Part shown: positions 55,576 through 63,619 of the stretch, piece by piece
Position numbering within the stretch: the first letter of the stretch is position 1
Layout: each line of letters starts with the position of its first letter
Assembly (NCBI GenBank): GCA_000023185.1
Contig: CP001622.1
Span: 1,426,001 to 1,490,000, forward strand
Direction of reading: 5' to 3'
DNA: 64,000 bases
From: Rhizobium leguminosarum bv. trifolii WSM1325
GTDB lineage: Bacteria; Pseudomonadota; Alphaproteobacteria; Rhizobiales; Rhizobiaceae
Notes under the pieces: model-generated
What the model was told of the DNA's origin: nothing
The model's input: the letters and a program-made list of their open reading frames with translations, nothing else
Databases searched by the model: none
Position numbers and translations under genes: made by a program

Positions 55576-56199
55576 TCAGCGCCGTTCCCGCCATTGTAGA
55601 GCCGCTTCAGTCCTGTTCGAGGCGCCAAGCTTGCTCAGAATCTGAGTCATATGGTGTTTCACGGTCTTTTCCTGCAGGCTGAGGCGCAAGCCGATATGCT
55701 TGTTTGACAGGCCTTGGGCGACAAGATCCATCACCTCGCGTTCCCGGGGCGTCAGACTGTTCTTGTCGGAGGTTCCGCCATTCAGCGAATTCTCCATGAC
55801 TTTTGCCGACATCGTCGGCGAGATATATCGCGAGCCACGCAGGACGGTCTGGATTGCTTCGGCGAGGCCACGCGAACCGACACCTTTCAGAACATAACCC
55901 ATCGCGCCCCGTTGCAGAGCTCCCAGCAAGGTGTCCACCTCCTCCGATACCGTCAACATCAGCACTTTCGTTGTGGGGCTCCGCGCCAGGACGTCACTGA
56001 CCGCAGACAGCCCGCCGCCGGGCATCGAGACGTCGAGAAGCATGATGTCGGGGTGGTTGTCCGAGGCGATCATCGCCGCGTCGTCGCTGCTGGCTCCCTC
56101 ACCAACGACGACAAAGCCGCTGATCTCCGACAGGCTACGCGTTACACCCTCTCGAAAAAGCGGATGATCGTCCACGACGCCGATGGTGATTGATGTCAT
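55576..56199 (-). CDS. NarL/LuxR-type response regulator
   Basis: The 207-residue product has a receiver domain with the phospho-acceptor Asp56 in IMLLDVSMPGGG, Thr in VLMLTVSEE and Lys in MGYVLKGVG. The LuxR HTH domain (LTPREREVMDLVAQGLSNKH, residues about 145-165) follows. The kinase gene lies two bases upstream on the same strand, so they form an operon and a cognate pair. Confidence 0.95.
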   Translation of the reverse strand: MTSITIGVVDDHPLFREGVTRSLSEISGFVVVGEGASSDDAAMIASDNHPDIMLLDVSMPGGGLSAVSDVLARSPTTKVLMLTVSEEVDTLLGALQRGAMGYVLKGVGSRGLAEAIQTVLRGSRYISPTMSAKVMENSLNGGTSDKNSLTPREREVMDLVAQGLSNKHIGLRLSLQEKTVKHHMTQILSKLGASNRTEAALQWRERR

Positions 56200-56201
56200 C
56201 T

Positions 56202-57590
56202 CTACTCTCCCACTTCCATTGGCTCGAAGATCATGGTCACGGTCGTTCCTCCTTCGCCTGTCTTGATGTCGAAGGATCCTCCCAGGCTGTCGATGCGCTC
56301 CCGCAACCCAACGAGGCCAAGGCTCGTTGGCCTCACCTCCGTCGGATCGAAGCCGTCGCCGCGATCGCTGACCTCGACACGGACATGACCCTTGTGCGAG
56401 ACGGCCCTGACCGCCTGCTGAACGCCGCCGCCGTGGCGATAAGCGTTGTTCAAGGCTTCTTGAACGAAGCGATAGATACAGATTTTCACGGCGGGAGGAA
56501 GGTCCGGTCCATCTTCGTCGACAATCGTTTCGACATGGCTTTCGGTCTTGTGCCGATGCGCGTCGACGACCCGCGTGACGATCTCGGTGATTGAGGATTT
56601 TTCGATCTGCGGAAGCACCAGCCCACTGCAGATATTGCGGATTTCCGTCATCGCCTCGGCAAGGCTCGAACGTATCCAGGCAAGCTCCTTTTCGCGCGCT
56701 TCGGGCTGGGTGGAGGCATTGATCAACACGTCGCTGTCCAGGCGCAGTGAGGCATAGGCAATGTGCTGGGCTGGACCATCATGCAGATCTGCACCGATGC
56801 TGCGCAAATATGTTTCGTTCAGCGCTGCCGCCCGCTGGGAGGCGCGCTGCAGACGACGCTGGAGTCCACGGTTTTCCGCCAGCAGCGCAGACAGTTCGGT
56901 GACGCGTTCGTTGAGATCCTTGCGCTGCGCCTCGATCGTGCGGCTACCCCGGAACACCAGAACGGAGAGAACAAGGAAAAAGGTCGCCGTCAGAGCGGCG
57001 ACGGCGCCCCAGCTCCGGAGCCTGGCATGCGCCAGACTATCGCCCAGTCCTTCTGCTGTCTCGTAGAACTCAAGGACGGCGACCGCCTGTCCGGACCATG
57101 GCTGGAGCACAGGATTATAGATCTCCATCAGCGGCTTGCCGAGCGCGCGCTCGTTGTCGCTTTCCGGATCGCTGGCAATCTCGTAGCGCGCGACGAGAGA
57201 TCCTGCGAATGCCCTCTGCAGCTTGTCGCTTACCGCAAACTTCCTGCCCACCAGCTCCTTCTCGTTCGAGTAGAGGATGGTGCCGTCGCTTCGCCACAGC
57301 TTGAACGAAACAAGGCGCTTGCCGAGCGCGCCCTGACCGAGTGTCTCGTCCAGAGCTTGAGCACTCGCTTCATCCAGCAATGACTCTGTTTGCATATCGG
57401 GAAGTAGCGGCGCGATCACGCTGTCCACATAAAGCGCCGTCGCTGCGCCTGAGTTGTGGATGACGGCCTCCTCTATCAGGTGGCTTACAAAAAAACCCAC
57501 CACGAACATGGCGGCGATCGATATGAGCCCACCCGCGATGAAGAACTGGGAGGCGAGCGAGCGGGCATTCCAGCGGCGAAGCCAATTCAT
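56202..57590 (-). CDS. Membrane sensor histidine kinase (HisKA_3/NarX-type)
   Basis: The 462-residue product has two transmembrane helices (residues about 17-40 and about 200-220) around a periplasmic sensor domain of about 160 residues. Then come a coiled-coil linker, the HisKA_3 box with the phospho-His in GADLHDGPAQHIAYA, and an HATPase domain with QEALNNAYRHGGG and GLVGLRERIDSLGG. It probably phosphorylates the LuxR-type regulator two bases downstream. A 58-residue membrane protein gene lies 62 bases upstream. Confidence 0.94.
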   Translation of the reverse strand: MNWLRRWNARSLASQFFIAGGLISIAAMFVVGFFVSHLIEEAVIHNSGAATALYVDSVIAPLLPDMQTESLLDEASAQALDETLGQGALGKRLVSFKLWRSDGTILYSNEKELVGRKFAVSDKLQRAFAGSLVARYEIASDPESDNERALGKPLMEIYNPVLQPWSGQAVAVLEFYETAEGLGDSLAHARLRSWGAVAALTATFFLVLSVLVFRGSRTIEAQRKDLNERVTELSALLAENRGLQRRLQRASQRAAALNETYLRSIGADLHDGPAQHIAYASLRLDSDVLINASTQPEAREKELAWIRSSLAEAMTEIRNICSGLVLPQIEKSSITEIVTRVVDAHRHKTESHVETIVDEDGPDLPPAVKICIYRFVQEALNNAYRHGGGVQQAVRAVSHKGHVRVEVSDRGDGFDPTEVRPTSLGLVGLRERIDSLGGSFDIKTGEGGTTVTMIFEPMEVGE

Positions 57591-57652
57591 TTTGATACCG
57601 GTAAGAGACTGCCCGATTAACCTACCGCGTCTTTAGGGTTTTCCAAACAGCA

Positions 57653-57829
57653 TCAGGGCACATTCCTGGTGTCGAACACCTCGGCGCCTCTTATGCTTTG
57701 GGTCAACCCGACGGTGTCGCCTGATATGGCTGCACCGAAGACGTAGAGAAGGGCGGCCAGAACGATGACTAGTGCGAAGACGGACGCATTACAGGCGTCA
57801 TTCACTCGGGATCTATGACTCTGGTTCAT
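57653..57829 (-). CDS. Small membrane protein with EcfG-type promoter
   Basis: A 58-residue reading frame begins ATG 57829 with AAGGAG eight bases upstream. It has a basic/polar N-terminus (MNQSHRSRVNDACNASV), one hydrophobic helix (FALVIVLAALLYVFGAA) and a polar tail ending ARNVP-like (VFDTRNVP). The full reading frame is too short for the usual length cutoffs. A consensus-level EcfG promoter lies 28 bases upstream. It may be co-transcribed with the kinase and regulator genes downstream. Confidence 0.65.
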   Translation of the reverse strand: MNQSHRSRVNDACNASVFALVIVLAALLYVFGAAISGDTVGLTQSIRGAEVFDTRNVP

Positions 57830-57856
57830 GTTCGGATCTCCTTCAGTATCGTTCGA

Positions 57857-57882
57857 AACGGCGCGAGTCCGATGCGCGTTCC
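57857..57882 (-). promoter_or_regulatory. EcfG promoter for the 58-residue membrane protein gene
   Basis: GGAAC (57882-57878 on the minus strand), 17-base spacer, CGTT (57860-57857): an exact match to GGAAC-N16/17-CGTT. It lies 28 bases upstream of ATG 57829. Confidence 0.65.
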
Positions 57883-57995
57883 ACCTCAGGGACTTCGGTC
57901 GGAGGAGGTTGGGACCAAGGTCTGACGCCCGTAGACATCAGCACATTCAGGCATATTTCCTGGCCGACCGACTTGGGTTTGGAGGCTTGTGAGTG

Positions 57996-58154
57996 ATGAT
58001 TTCCATGGACTTCGAAGGCAGCGACGACCGCGCCGCATCTGTCGCTTCTCTCCAGCCGTTCGAGGAAGGCGTCGCCGAATTTTACGATAGCTATCTCGTG
58101 CCGATTCTCTTCGAGCCCTATGCCTCGGAGATGGCGATCGTCGCCGAGCGCTAG
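57996..58154 (+). pseudogene. Truncated class I methyltransferase N-terminus
   Basis: A 52-codon frame (ATG 57996, GGAGG at 57981-57985, stop 58152-58154) encodes a segment (FEEGVAEFYDSYLVPILFEPYA) that strongly resembles the N-terminal helix of SAM-dependent methyltransferases. The protein stops before any SAM-binding GxGxG motif. No methyltransferase sequence is seen downstream; the minus-strand gene at 58225 follows. It is most likely a remnant. Confidence 0.55.
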
Positions 58155-58224
58155 CGGACCAATCGCGCGATTTTTCAAATGGAATTCCAAAGCTCTGTCC
58201 GCCAAGATGTGACGGCGCAGGGAT

Positions 58225-58491
58225 TCAGCTCGTGCGCTGCGTGTAGGAAGGTTCTTGCATCGCGCGGATGACGTGCTGCTCGATCTCGAAGCAGGTCTCG
58301 TCGTATTCCCGTACGAGGTTCGAATTGGATGGTCGTCCTCGAAGTGTGTCGCGCGCTTCGACTGCCATCTGGTAGGCCTCGAAGAGCTCGAGCTGCAACG
58401 GGTCGCACGCTGCCATGATCAGCGTCCGCATATGCGGCAAACGCATCGCCAGGCGCCGGCGCCCAGCTTCCCGGCGGTTGGATCGTGCCAT
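58225..58491 (-). CDS. Small helical protein, unknown
   Basis: The product is about 88 residues from ATG 58491 (MARSNRREAGRRRLAMRLPH). It has a basic N-terminus and two predicted helices (LQLELFEAYQMAVEARDTLR; DETCFEIEQHVIRAMQE). AGGAG ten bases upstream and a second AGGAG adjacent to the ATG support the start. The family is not recognised. Confidence 0.5.
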   Translation of the reverse strand: MARSNRREAGRRRLAMRLPHMRTLIMAACDPLQLELFEAYQMAVEARDTLRGRPSNSNLVREYDETCFEIEQHVIRAMQEPSYTQRTS

Positions 58492-58554
58492 CTCCTTCAG
58501 TCTCCTGCCTCCTGTATAATTCCTCAAAACGGCATCGATCTAAGGATAAATTAT

Positions 58555-58614
58555 GCAGTAATTCAAAGTGTTACAGCGTCCTTTACGCGTCTGAAAAGAC
58601 GCGTGGCGCTGTAA
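58555..58614 (+). repeat. Partial mosaic repeat related to 41956-42011
   Basis: ATTCAAAGTGTTACAGCGTC and ACGCGTCTGAAAAGACGCGT match module 2 of the repeat at 41907-42012 with a few substitutions, ending GCGCTGTAA. Module 1 is missing. It lies between divergently oriented genes. Confidence 0.75.
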
Positions 58615-58716
58615 GCCCGTATGTGGGGTCTTCGATCCTGAAGTAGCGCCGGCGACGGGCATTGACATGGGTTTGGGACCAAAGGCCGGGGTCTATCAGA
58701 CTGAAGTCCGGGCCGT

Positions 58717-58741
58717 GGAACGACCGCGCCTCCAGCTAGTT
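58717..58741 (+). promoter_or_regulatory. EcfG-like promoter for the DUF1236-like gene
   Basis: GGAAC 58717-58721, 16-base spacer, AGTT 58738-58741, 49 bases before ATG 58790. The -10 differs from CGTT at one base. Confidence 0.5.
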
Positions 58742-58789
58742 GGTTTGCCAGCGGTCACGAAGGCCGCCTCGAAACAGAAGGAGGAGAAA

Positions 58790-59188
58790 ATGATCTCCAA
58801 GCTTATCGTCGGTGCGGCCACTGCCGCGACCCTCATGTCGGGCGTCGCATTCGCCCAGTCCTCGACCGTCAACGGTGCGGCCGGTGGCGCGATCACTGGG
58901 GCGATCGTCGGCGGCCCCGTCGGCGCTGCTGTCGGCGGCGTTGCCGGCGCAGTCGTGGGTACGGCGATCGATCCGCCGCCGCAAAAGGTCATCACCTATG
59001 TCCGCGAGGCGCCGGCACCATCGGCGCGCGTGGTCATGAAGGAGAAGGTTGTCGTCGGCCAGCCCCTGCCGGAGACGGTTGTCGTGACGCCTATTCCGGA
59101 TGACCCGACCTATGCTTACGCGGTCGTCAATGATGAACGTGTCATCGTCGAACCGTCGTCCCGCAAGGTGATCCAGGTTATCAAGTGA
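58790..59188 (+). CDS. DUF1236-type exported protein
   Basis: The 132-residue product has a signal peptide (MISKLIVGAATAATLMSGVAFA) and a glycine-zipper-like segment (GAAGGAITGAIVGGPVGAAV). The C-terminal domain contains VVVTPIPDDPTYAYAVVNDERVIVEPSSRKVIQVI, the hallmark of DUF1236 proteins of rhizobia. Function is unknown; an envelope or biofilm role is often suggested. GGAGGAG precedes ATG 58790. Confidence 0.8.
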   Translation: MISKLIVGAATAATLMSGVAFAQSSTVNGAAGGAITGAIVGGPVGAAVGGVAGAVVGTAIDPPPQKVITYVREAPAPSARVVMKEKVVVGQPLPETVVVTPIPDDPTYAYAVVNDERVIVEPSSRKVIQVIK

Positions 59189-59347
59189 TCTGATCCTACA
59201 CGCGGCCTCTGCCGCGTCCTCCATCCGGAAATCATCGCTCAAAGTCCGGGAACCGCCGCACGACCGACGGCAGCGTCGTCGTGCGGCCAAAAACAGCCGA
59301 TGCCCCGGCGGCGACTCCGCCGCCGGAGCGCCAACGAGGAGAGGAAC

Positions 59348-59515
59348 ATGATCTATTCCGAAGAGAAATCCCGTGGTCTGGCCGTGCCGCTGATCGCCAT
59401 CCTGCTGGCAATCGCCGGCATTCTCGCCGTGCTTGTCGCCACCGGCGGCCGACATAGCAGTGCCGCCGGCCGCGTCTGGATTCCACAGGCTCAACAGCAG
59501 GGGTCGGGACGATGA
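59348..59515 (+). CDS. Small single-pass membrane protein
   Basis: The 55-residue product (MIYSEEKSRGLAVPLIAILL) has a hydrophobic helix (LAVPLIAILLAIAGILAVLV) and a basic/Gln-rich tail. GAGGAGAGG precedes ATG 59348. Its stop overlaps the BA14K gene ATG by four bases, so the two are co-translated. Confidence 0.65.
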   Translation: MIYSEEKSRGLAVPLIAILLAIAGILAVLVATGGRHSSAAGRVWIPQAQQQGSGR

Positions 59516-60093
59516 AAGCCATCGCATCGGTTGCCTTTGGCATCTTAAGCTCGGTCGGGGTCTGCGTCGCTGCCGCATCTTTCGCATCCTATGTCGTGGC
59601 GGATTCCGAGCCTCACGCCTTCAAGGAGCTCGCAGCGCCCGATCTATGGACGACGACGCCGGCGAAAGTCGATCCTCGGCAGCAGCACTATGAACGAATT
59701 GCGCCTCTCTATTCCAGCTATGTGACCGAGGCGTCGGCCAGCATGGCGTCAGCGGCGAGGCCGGATTCGGCTCGCCCGCCAGCCGAACTTCAGACCCCGC
59801 AGCCCAGACTTTCGGCCTCGCATCTTAGCTGGTGTGCAAACCGCTACCGCTCTTTCGATCCCGCGACCAACAGCTATCGGGCCTATAGCGGCGAGACTCG
59901 CGAATGCGCTTCGCCGTTCCGGCGGACTGTCGCGGAGGCCGGTGAAGGCGTCGGTACGAAAGTGAATGCACAGGCGGTAGCCCGGTGCGCCGCTCGCTAC
60001 AACTCGTATCGACCGGAAGACAATACGTATCAACCATGGGAAGGACCGCGGCGCAGCTGTGACATGTCGGATCTCGTTGCGACGAGCAATTGA
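59512..60093 (+). CDS. BA14K-family protein with two copies of the motif
   Basis: The 193-residue product has an N-terminal signal or anchor (IASVAFGILSSVGVCVAAASFAS). Two BA14K-like repeats follow: LSWCANRYRSFDPATNSYRA then CASPF, and VARCAARYNSYRPEDNTYQP then CDMSD. BA14K proteins of Brucella and rhizobia are cell-surface, lectin-like or immunoreactive proteins. Four cysteines could form disulfides. It overlaps the preceding small membrane-protein gene. Confidence 0.8.
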   Translation: MKAIASVAFGILSSVGVCVAAASFASYVVADSEPHAFKELAAPDLWTTTPAKVDPRQQHYERIAPLYSSYVTEASASMASAARPDSARPPAELQTPQPRLSASHLSWCANRYRSFDPATNSYRAYSGETRECASPFRRTVAEAGEGVGTKVNAQAVARCAARYNSYRPEDNTYQPWEGPRRSCDMSDLVATSN

Positions 60094-60214
60094 TTATCGG
60101 CGGTGGTCGCGCGGTGCGGATGATGCTGCACCACGCTGGTGAATCGGACTTAAGTCCGTGTTGCGAACGCTACGGTTGTGATACCCGGTTGTATTAGAGT
60201 GTTGGAGATCAGGG

Positions 60215-60529
60215 ATGGCGACGGCGCTGATAACGGAAATCCAGCAGGCACAGACAAGGCTTCCGCTCTTGAGCCGAGCGGACAGGGGAACCCTTATCGT
60301 TCGCATCCTCCGCGAGTTGAAGACGCATCGTCGGGAGGTTCTCGGACATGTGCCGGCCGAGCACTGTGTTTGGATCGACAGGCTGATTGCGTCCGTGTCC
60401 TCGACGATATCGGAAATCGCCAACATGCAGGACGCCGAGTTCCATCGGGTCTTGAACGAGTTCGAAAAGCTGATTGCGACGCTCGATGACATTTCGCATG
60501 CCGAGAAGCGATCGAAGACAATTCACTGA
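60215..60529 (+). CDS. Hypothetical protein, helical
   Basis: The 104-residue product (MATALITEIQQAQTRLPLLS) is predicted to be mostly alpha-helical with basic segments (RADRGTLIVRILRELKTHRR). No family is recognised. Start ATG 60215 follows GAGATCAGG. It lies 14 bases before the HARP-like gene and may form an operon with it. Confidence 0.6.
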   Translation: MATALITEIQQAQTRLPLLSRADRGTLIVRILRELKTHRREVLGHVPAEHCVWIDRLIASVSSTISEIANMQDAEFHRVLNEFEKLIATLDDISHAEKRSKTIH

Positions 60530-60543
60530 AAGGGTCGCCAGCG

Positions 60544-61485
60544 GTGGCCAAACTGGCGCCTCACCGGAAACCGATCCCTTCGCGCCAGCGTTCTCCTTCC
60601 ATGACAGAAAGGAAATCCGCCGCTGATCACGACGAGGCGCCGTCCGACGAAGACGATGCGAAGCCGGGCGCGGACATTTCCTTCCCTTACGACAGGATGA
60701 CTGTCGAGCAATTCCGAAGCCGCTTCCCCCGGGCCCGCTGGAGTGATGCCCGAAAGGCGTGGTTCGTTCCCGGACGGACGGCGTCCCGCCGCATCGGACG
60801 ATGGCTTGCCGAGATCGAGGCCGAAGCCGACGCCCATGCGGATGCGAAGGGACGCGACGCCTTCGTCTTCGATCCCATCGACAGTCCATATCTTGAACTC
60901 GGCAAGGCAGGCTTTCGAATCCGCACGCCGTACTCGAAGACCGTCGTCGACGAATTGCGCGAAGTGCCATTCTCACGGTGGGACGGCGATCTCAGGATAT
61001 GGCACGTTCCCTTTCGGTCCTATGAGGAACTCCGACGCAGATGGTCTGATATCGAGGCGGCGGCTCGCAGAAACGAGCCGGAGGAGAGACGACGTCGAGC
61101 CGAGGAGCGGAAGGGGACCGAACAGGATATACGCAGCAAGCTCCGCTCTGCGGAACGAAAGCGTCATCGTTACCCGCTTCGAAGCGACGACCTGCCGCCG
61201 ATAGGACGTCCTGTGGTCATCGCCTATGGAATCGTCGTCTTTACCGAAATCTCAGGCGAACTGGTCGACCCGGACGTCGTTGTGGACGTCTATCCCGGCA
61301 TTACTGAGGATCACGTCTGGGGATATTGGCGGCCGCCCACATTCGAAGAACTCGTCCGCACCTGGCCCGCGAAAATGCTTCCGATTCAAAACGCCGAGTG
61401 GTGGCTGCCGACGATCGAGGAATTGAGGCCGGCCCGTCGCACGGCAAGATCGCGCGAAGCCAGGAAATACGCGAAGACGCCGTGA
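60544..61485 (+). CDS. Protein with a duplicated HARP-like module, unknown
   Basis: The 313-residue product carries two tandem copies of a module of about 50 residues. Copy 1 (about residues 46-95) has PYDRMTVEQFRSRFPRARW then AWFVPG; copy 2 (about 120-170) has PYSKTVVDELREVPFSRW then IWHVPF. They share the pattern PYxxxxV..R..P..RW....W.VP....RW..IEA. The pattern resembles HARP domains of SMARCAL1-type annealing helicases, but no helicase domain is present. A unique C-terminal domain (VVIAYGIVVFTEISGELVD) follows. The GTG start at 60544 has AAAGGG upstream; ATG 60601 is possible. Confidence 0.6.
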   Translation: MAKLAPHRKPIPSRQRSPSMTERKSAADHDEAPSDEDDAKPGADISFPYDRMTVEQFRSRFPRARWSDARKAWFVPGRTASRRIGRWLAEIEAEADAHADAKGRDAFVFDPIDSPYLELGKAGFRIRTPYSKTVVDELREVPFSRWDGDLRIWHVPFRSYEELRRRWSDIEAAARRNEPEERRRRAEERKGTEQDIRSKLRSAERKRHRYPLRSDDLPPIGRPVVIAYGIVVFTEISGELVDPDVVVDVYPGITEDHVWGYWRPPTFEELVRTWPAKMLPIQNAEWWLPTIEELRPARRTARSREARKYAKTP

Positions 61486-61532
61486 GCGCTGCTTGCCGTA
61501 GAAAAGAGGATGACTATACCCGATGCCGATCG

Positions 61533-62426
61533 TCAGGTTCGGTGGCGCAGGGCGTCCACCAGCGCCACGAAAGCCGGAGAGGACTGCCTTCTGCTGGGAT
61601 AGTAGAGATGGTAGCCATCCCAGTGTGGGGAAAAGGCTTCCAGCACGCGTCTCAGACGGCCTTCCGCGATATGAGGCAGCGCGACGTCTTCCGGTACGTA
61701 TGCCAAGCCAAGTCCGTCCAGCGCCGCTTCCACACTCTGATAGGAGTTATTGAAGGCAAGCTGTCCCTCCACCCTGATCCTGATCTCTTTCCCGTTGTCT
61801 TCGAACTCCCATGCCCAGAAGCCGCCATATGTGGGCAGGCGCTCGTTGATGCAGTTGTGGCGGACAAGGTCCTGCGGATGCTCCGGAACCCCATTGCCGT
61901 CGAAATATGAGGGTGCGCCGACGACGGCAAAAGGGAAATCAGGCCCGATGCGTGCCGAGATCATATCTTTCGCCACCTGCTCTCCCATCCGGACGCCGCC
62001 GTCGAAGCGCTCGGTCACGATGTCAGACAGCCCGTTTTCGCGCATCAACTCCACCTTGATGTCAGGGTTGTTCGGCAGGAAACGCTGGAGCTTCGGCCAG
62101 ATGATCCAGTTGATCGCATGGTCGGATGCCGTGATGCGGATGTTCCCGGCCGGCTTTTCCCTGAATTCCGTGATGGTTTCGAGTTGAGCCTCGATCTCGT
62201 CGAAATGAGGCCCCACGCCTTGGAACAACCGCTCTCCAGCGTCAGTGAGCGAAACGGCCCGCGTGGTACGGGTCAGCAGCCGGATCCCGAGCCGCGCCTC
62301 GAGCTGGCGGACAACGTGGCTGAGCGCCGATTGAGACACGCCCAGCTTCGCAGCCGCCCGCGTAAAGCTCTTCTCTCGGGCGACCGCCAGAAAGGCCATC
62401 AGGTCATTGACGCTCTCGCGCGGCAT
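61533..62426 (-). CDS. LysR-type transcriptional regulator
   Basis: The 297-residue product has the N-terminal HTH (VNDLMAFLAVAREKSFTRAA then GVSQSALSHVVRQLEARLG) and a LysR substrate-binding domain. It is divergent from the L,D-transpeptidase gene with a 128-base shared promoter region. It converges with the HARP-like gene, 47 bases from that gene's stop. Its target may be the divergent gene. Confidence 0.9.
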   Translation of the reverse strand: MPRESVNDLMAFLAVAREKSFTRAAAKLGVSQSALSHVVRQLEARLGIRLLTRTTRAVSLTDAGERLFQGVGPHFDEIEAQLETITEFREKPAGNIRITASDHAINWIIWPKLQRFLPNNPDIKVELMRENGLSDIVTERFDGGVRMGEQVAKDMISARIGPDFPFAVVGAPSYFDGNGVPEHPQDLVRHNCINERLPTYGGFWAWEFEDNGKEIRIRVEGQLAFNNSYQSVEAALDGLGLAYVPEDVALPHIAEGRLRRVLEAFSPHWDGYHLYYPSRRQSSPAFVALVDALRHRT

Positions 62427-62554
62427 TCACGAGCTCCTTCGGATCAAATGGCCGTTGTACTGAATTTGCTGAGGCTGGACATTGAAATCATCGTGAACAC
62501 CCCTCTGGCTCGGGTCGCACTGGAACAAGTTGCGCCGCCGACCATTTGTCGTCC

Positions 62555-63559
62555 ATGAAAACAGCCCTGCCGATGTCGCTGCTCGCTCTCACCATCTCCG
62601 TTGGCGGTGCTAGCGCGCGGGAACTCCGACCCGAAGCAATCAATAGCGCGTCGATTGCTTCCTTTGAGGCAGGGAAGCCCAAGCCCGCAGATCCGGACCC
62701 GGCGATCGTCCGCCTTCAGGTCCTGCTCGACCGTGCAGGCTCGTCTCCCGGCGTGATCGATGGCCTCTCCGGCGAAAACGTAGACAAGGCCGTGGCCGGC
62801 TTCGAGGCGATGAACAATCTTCCTGTCGATGGAAGGCTGGATCCAGAGGTCGCCTCCCGCCTTGAAGGCAATGCCGCCATCGTTGCCCCGATCGTTGAAA
62901 GCTATGTCGTCTCGGCAGAGGATGCCGCGGGCGTCGTCGACAAGATTCCCGAAGACTATGGCGAGAAGGCAAAGATGCAGAGCTTGGGATATACGAGCGT
63001 TGCAGAGAAACTATCCGAGCGGTTCCACATGGGCATCGATCTCGTGCATGCGCTCAACCTGGCTTCGCAGTTTGCTCCTGGCGATACGGTGTGGGTCGTG
63101 GATCCCGGCTCTCCAAGGCAAGGAAAGGTCAAGAAGATCGAGGCCGACAGGAAGACGGGGCAGGTGCTCGCCTATGCCGCGGATGGATCGCTGCTTGCAG
63201 TCTATCCCGCAACGATCGGAAGCGAAGACAATCCGGCGCCGTCAGGAAAACACAAGGTCAAGGGTGTCGCGAGGATGCCGGTCTACCGGTATGACCCGAA
63301 GCGCAACTTCAAACAGGGAAAGAACGATAAGGTCCTGACGATCCCGAAAGGGCCGAACGGTCCTGTTGGTACGGTCTGGATCGATCTGACCGAGCCGACT
63401 TATGGTATACATGGGACACCGGAACCGAAGCTCATCGACAAGGTTGGCTCGCACGGTTGCGTGCGGTTGACGAACTGGGATGCCGAAGAGTTGGCGGCTA
63501 TGGTCAAACCAGGGGTCGTGGTGGACTTCGTCAATCGAAGTTCAGCCGCTCCGAAGTGA
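62555..63559 (+). CDS. L,D-transpeptidase (YkuD family) with peptidoglycan-binding domain
   Basis: The 334-residue product has a signal peptide (MKTALPMSLLALTISVGGAS). A peptidoglycan-binding-1 type region (AIVRLQVLLDRAGSSPGVID, residues about 45-100) precedes the YkuD catalytic domain with YGIHGTPEP and the active-site SHGCVRLTNWDAEEL, where Cys is the nucleophile. It forms 3-3 cross-links or attaches proteins to peptidoglycan. ATG 62555 is preferred over TTG 62546. It is divergent from a LysR gene. Confidence 0.9.
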   Translation: MKTALPMSLLALTISVGGASARELRPEAINSASIASFEAGKPKPADPDPAIVRLQVLLDRAGSSPGVIDGLSGENVDKAVAGFEAMNNLPVDGRLDPEVASRLEGNAAIVAPIVESYVVSAEDAAGVVDKIPEDYGEKAKMQSLGYTSVAEKLSERFHMGIDLVHALNLASQFAPGDTVWVVDPGSPRQGKVKKIEADRKTGQVLAYAADGSLLAVYPATIGSEDNPAPSGKHKVKGVARMPVYRYDPKRNFKQGKNDKVLTIPKGPNGPVGTVWIDLTEPTYGIHGTPEPKLIDKVGSHGCVRLTNWDAEELAAMVKPGVVVDFVNRSSAAPK

Positions 63560-63619
63560 CTGCCTTCTCCAGTCCGTCGTCGACGCGATGTGTTGGCGTC
63601 GCTCCCTATCATTCGCGAT

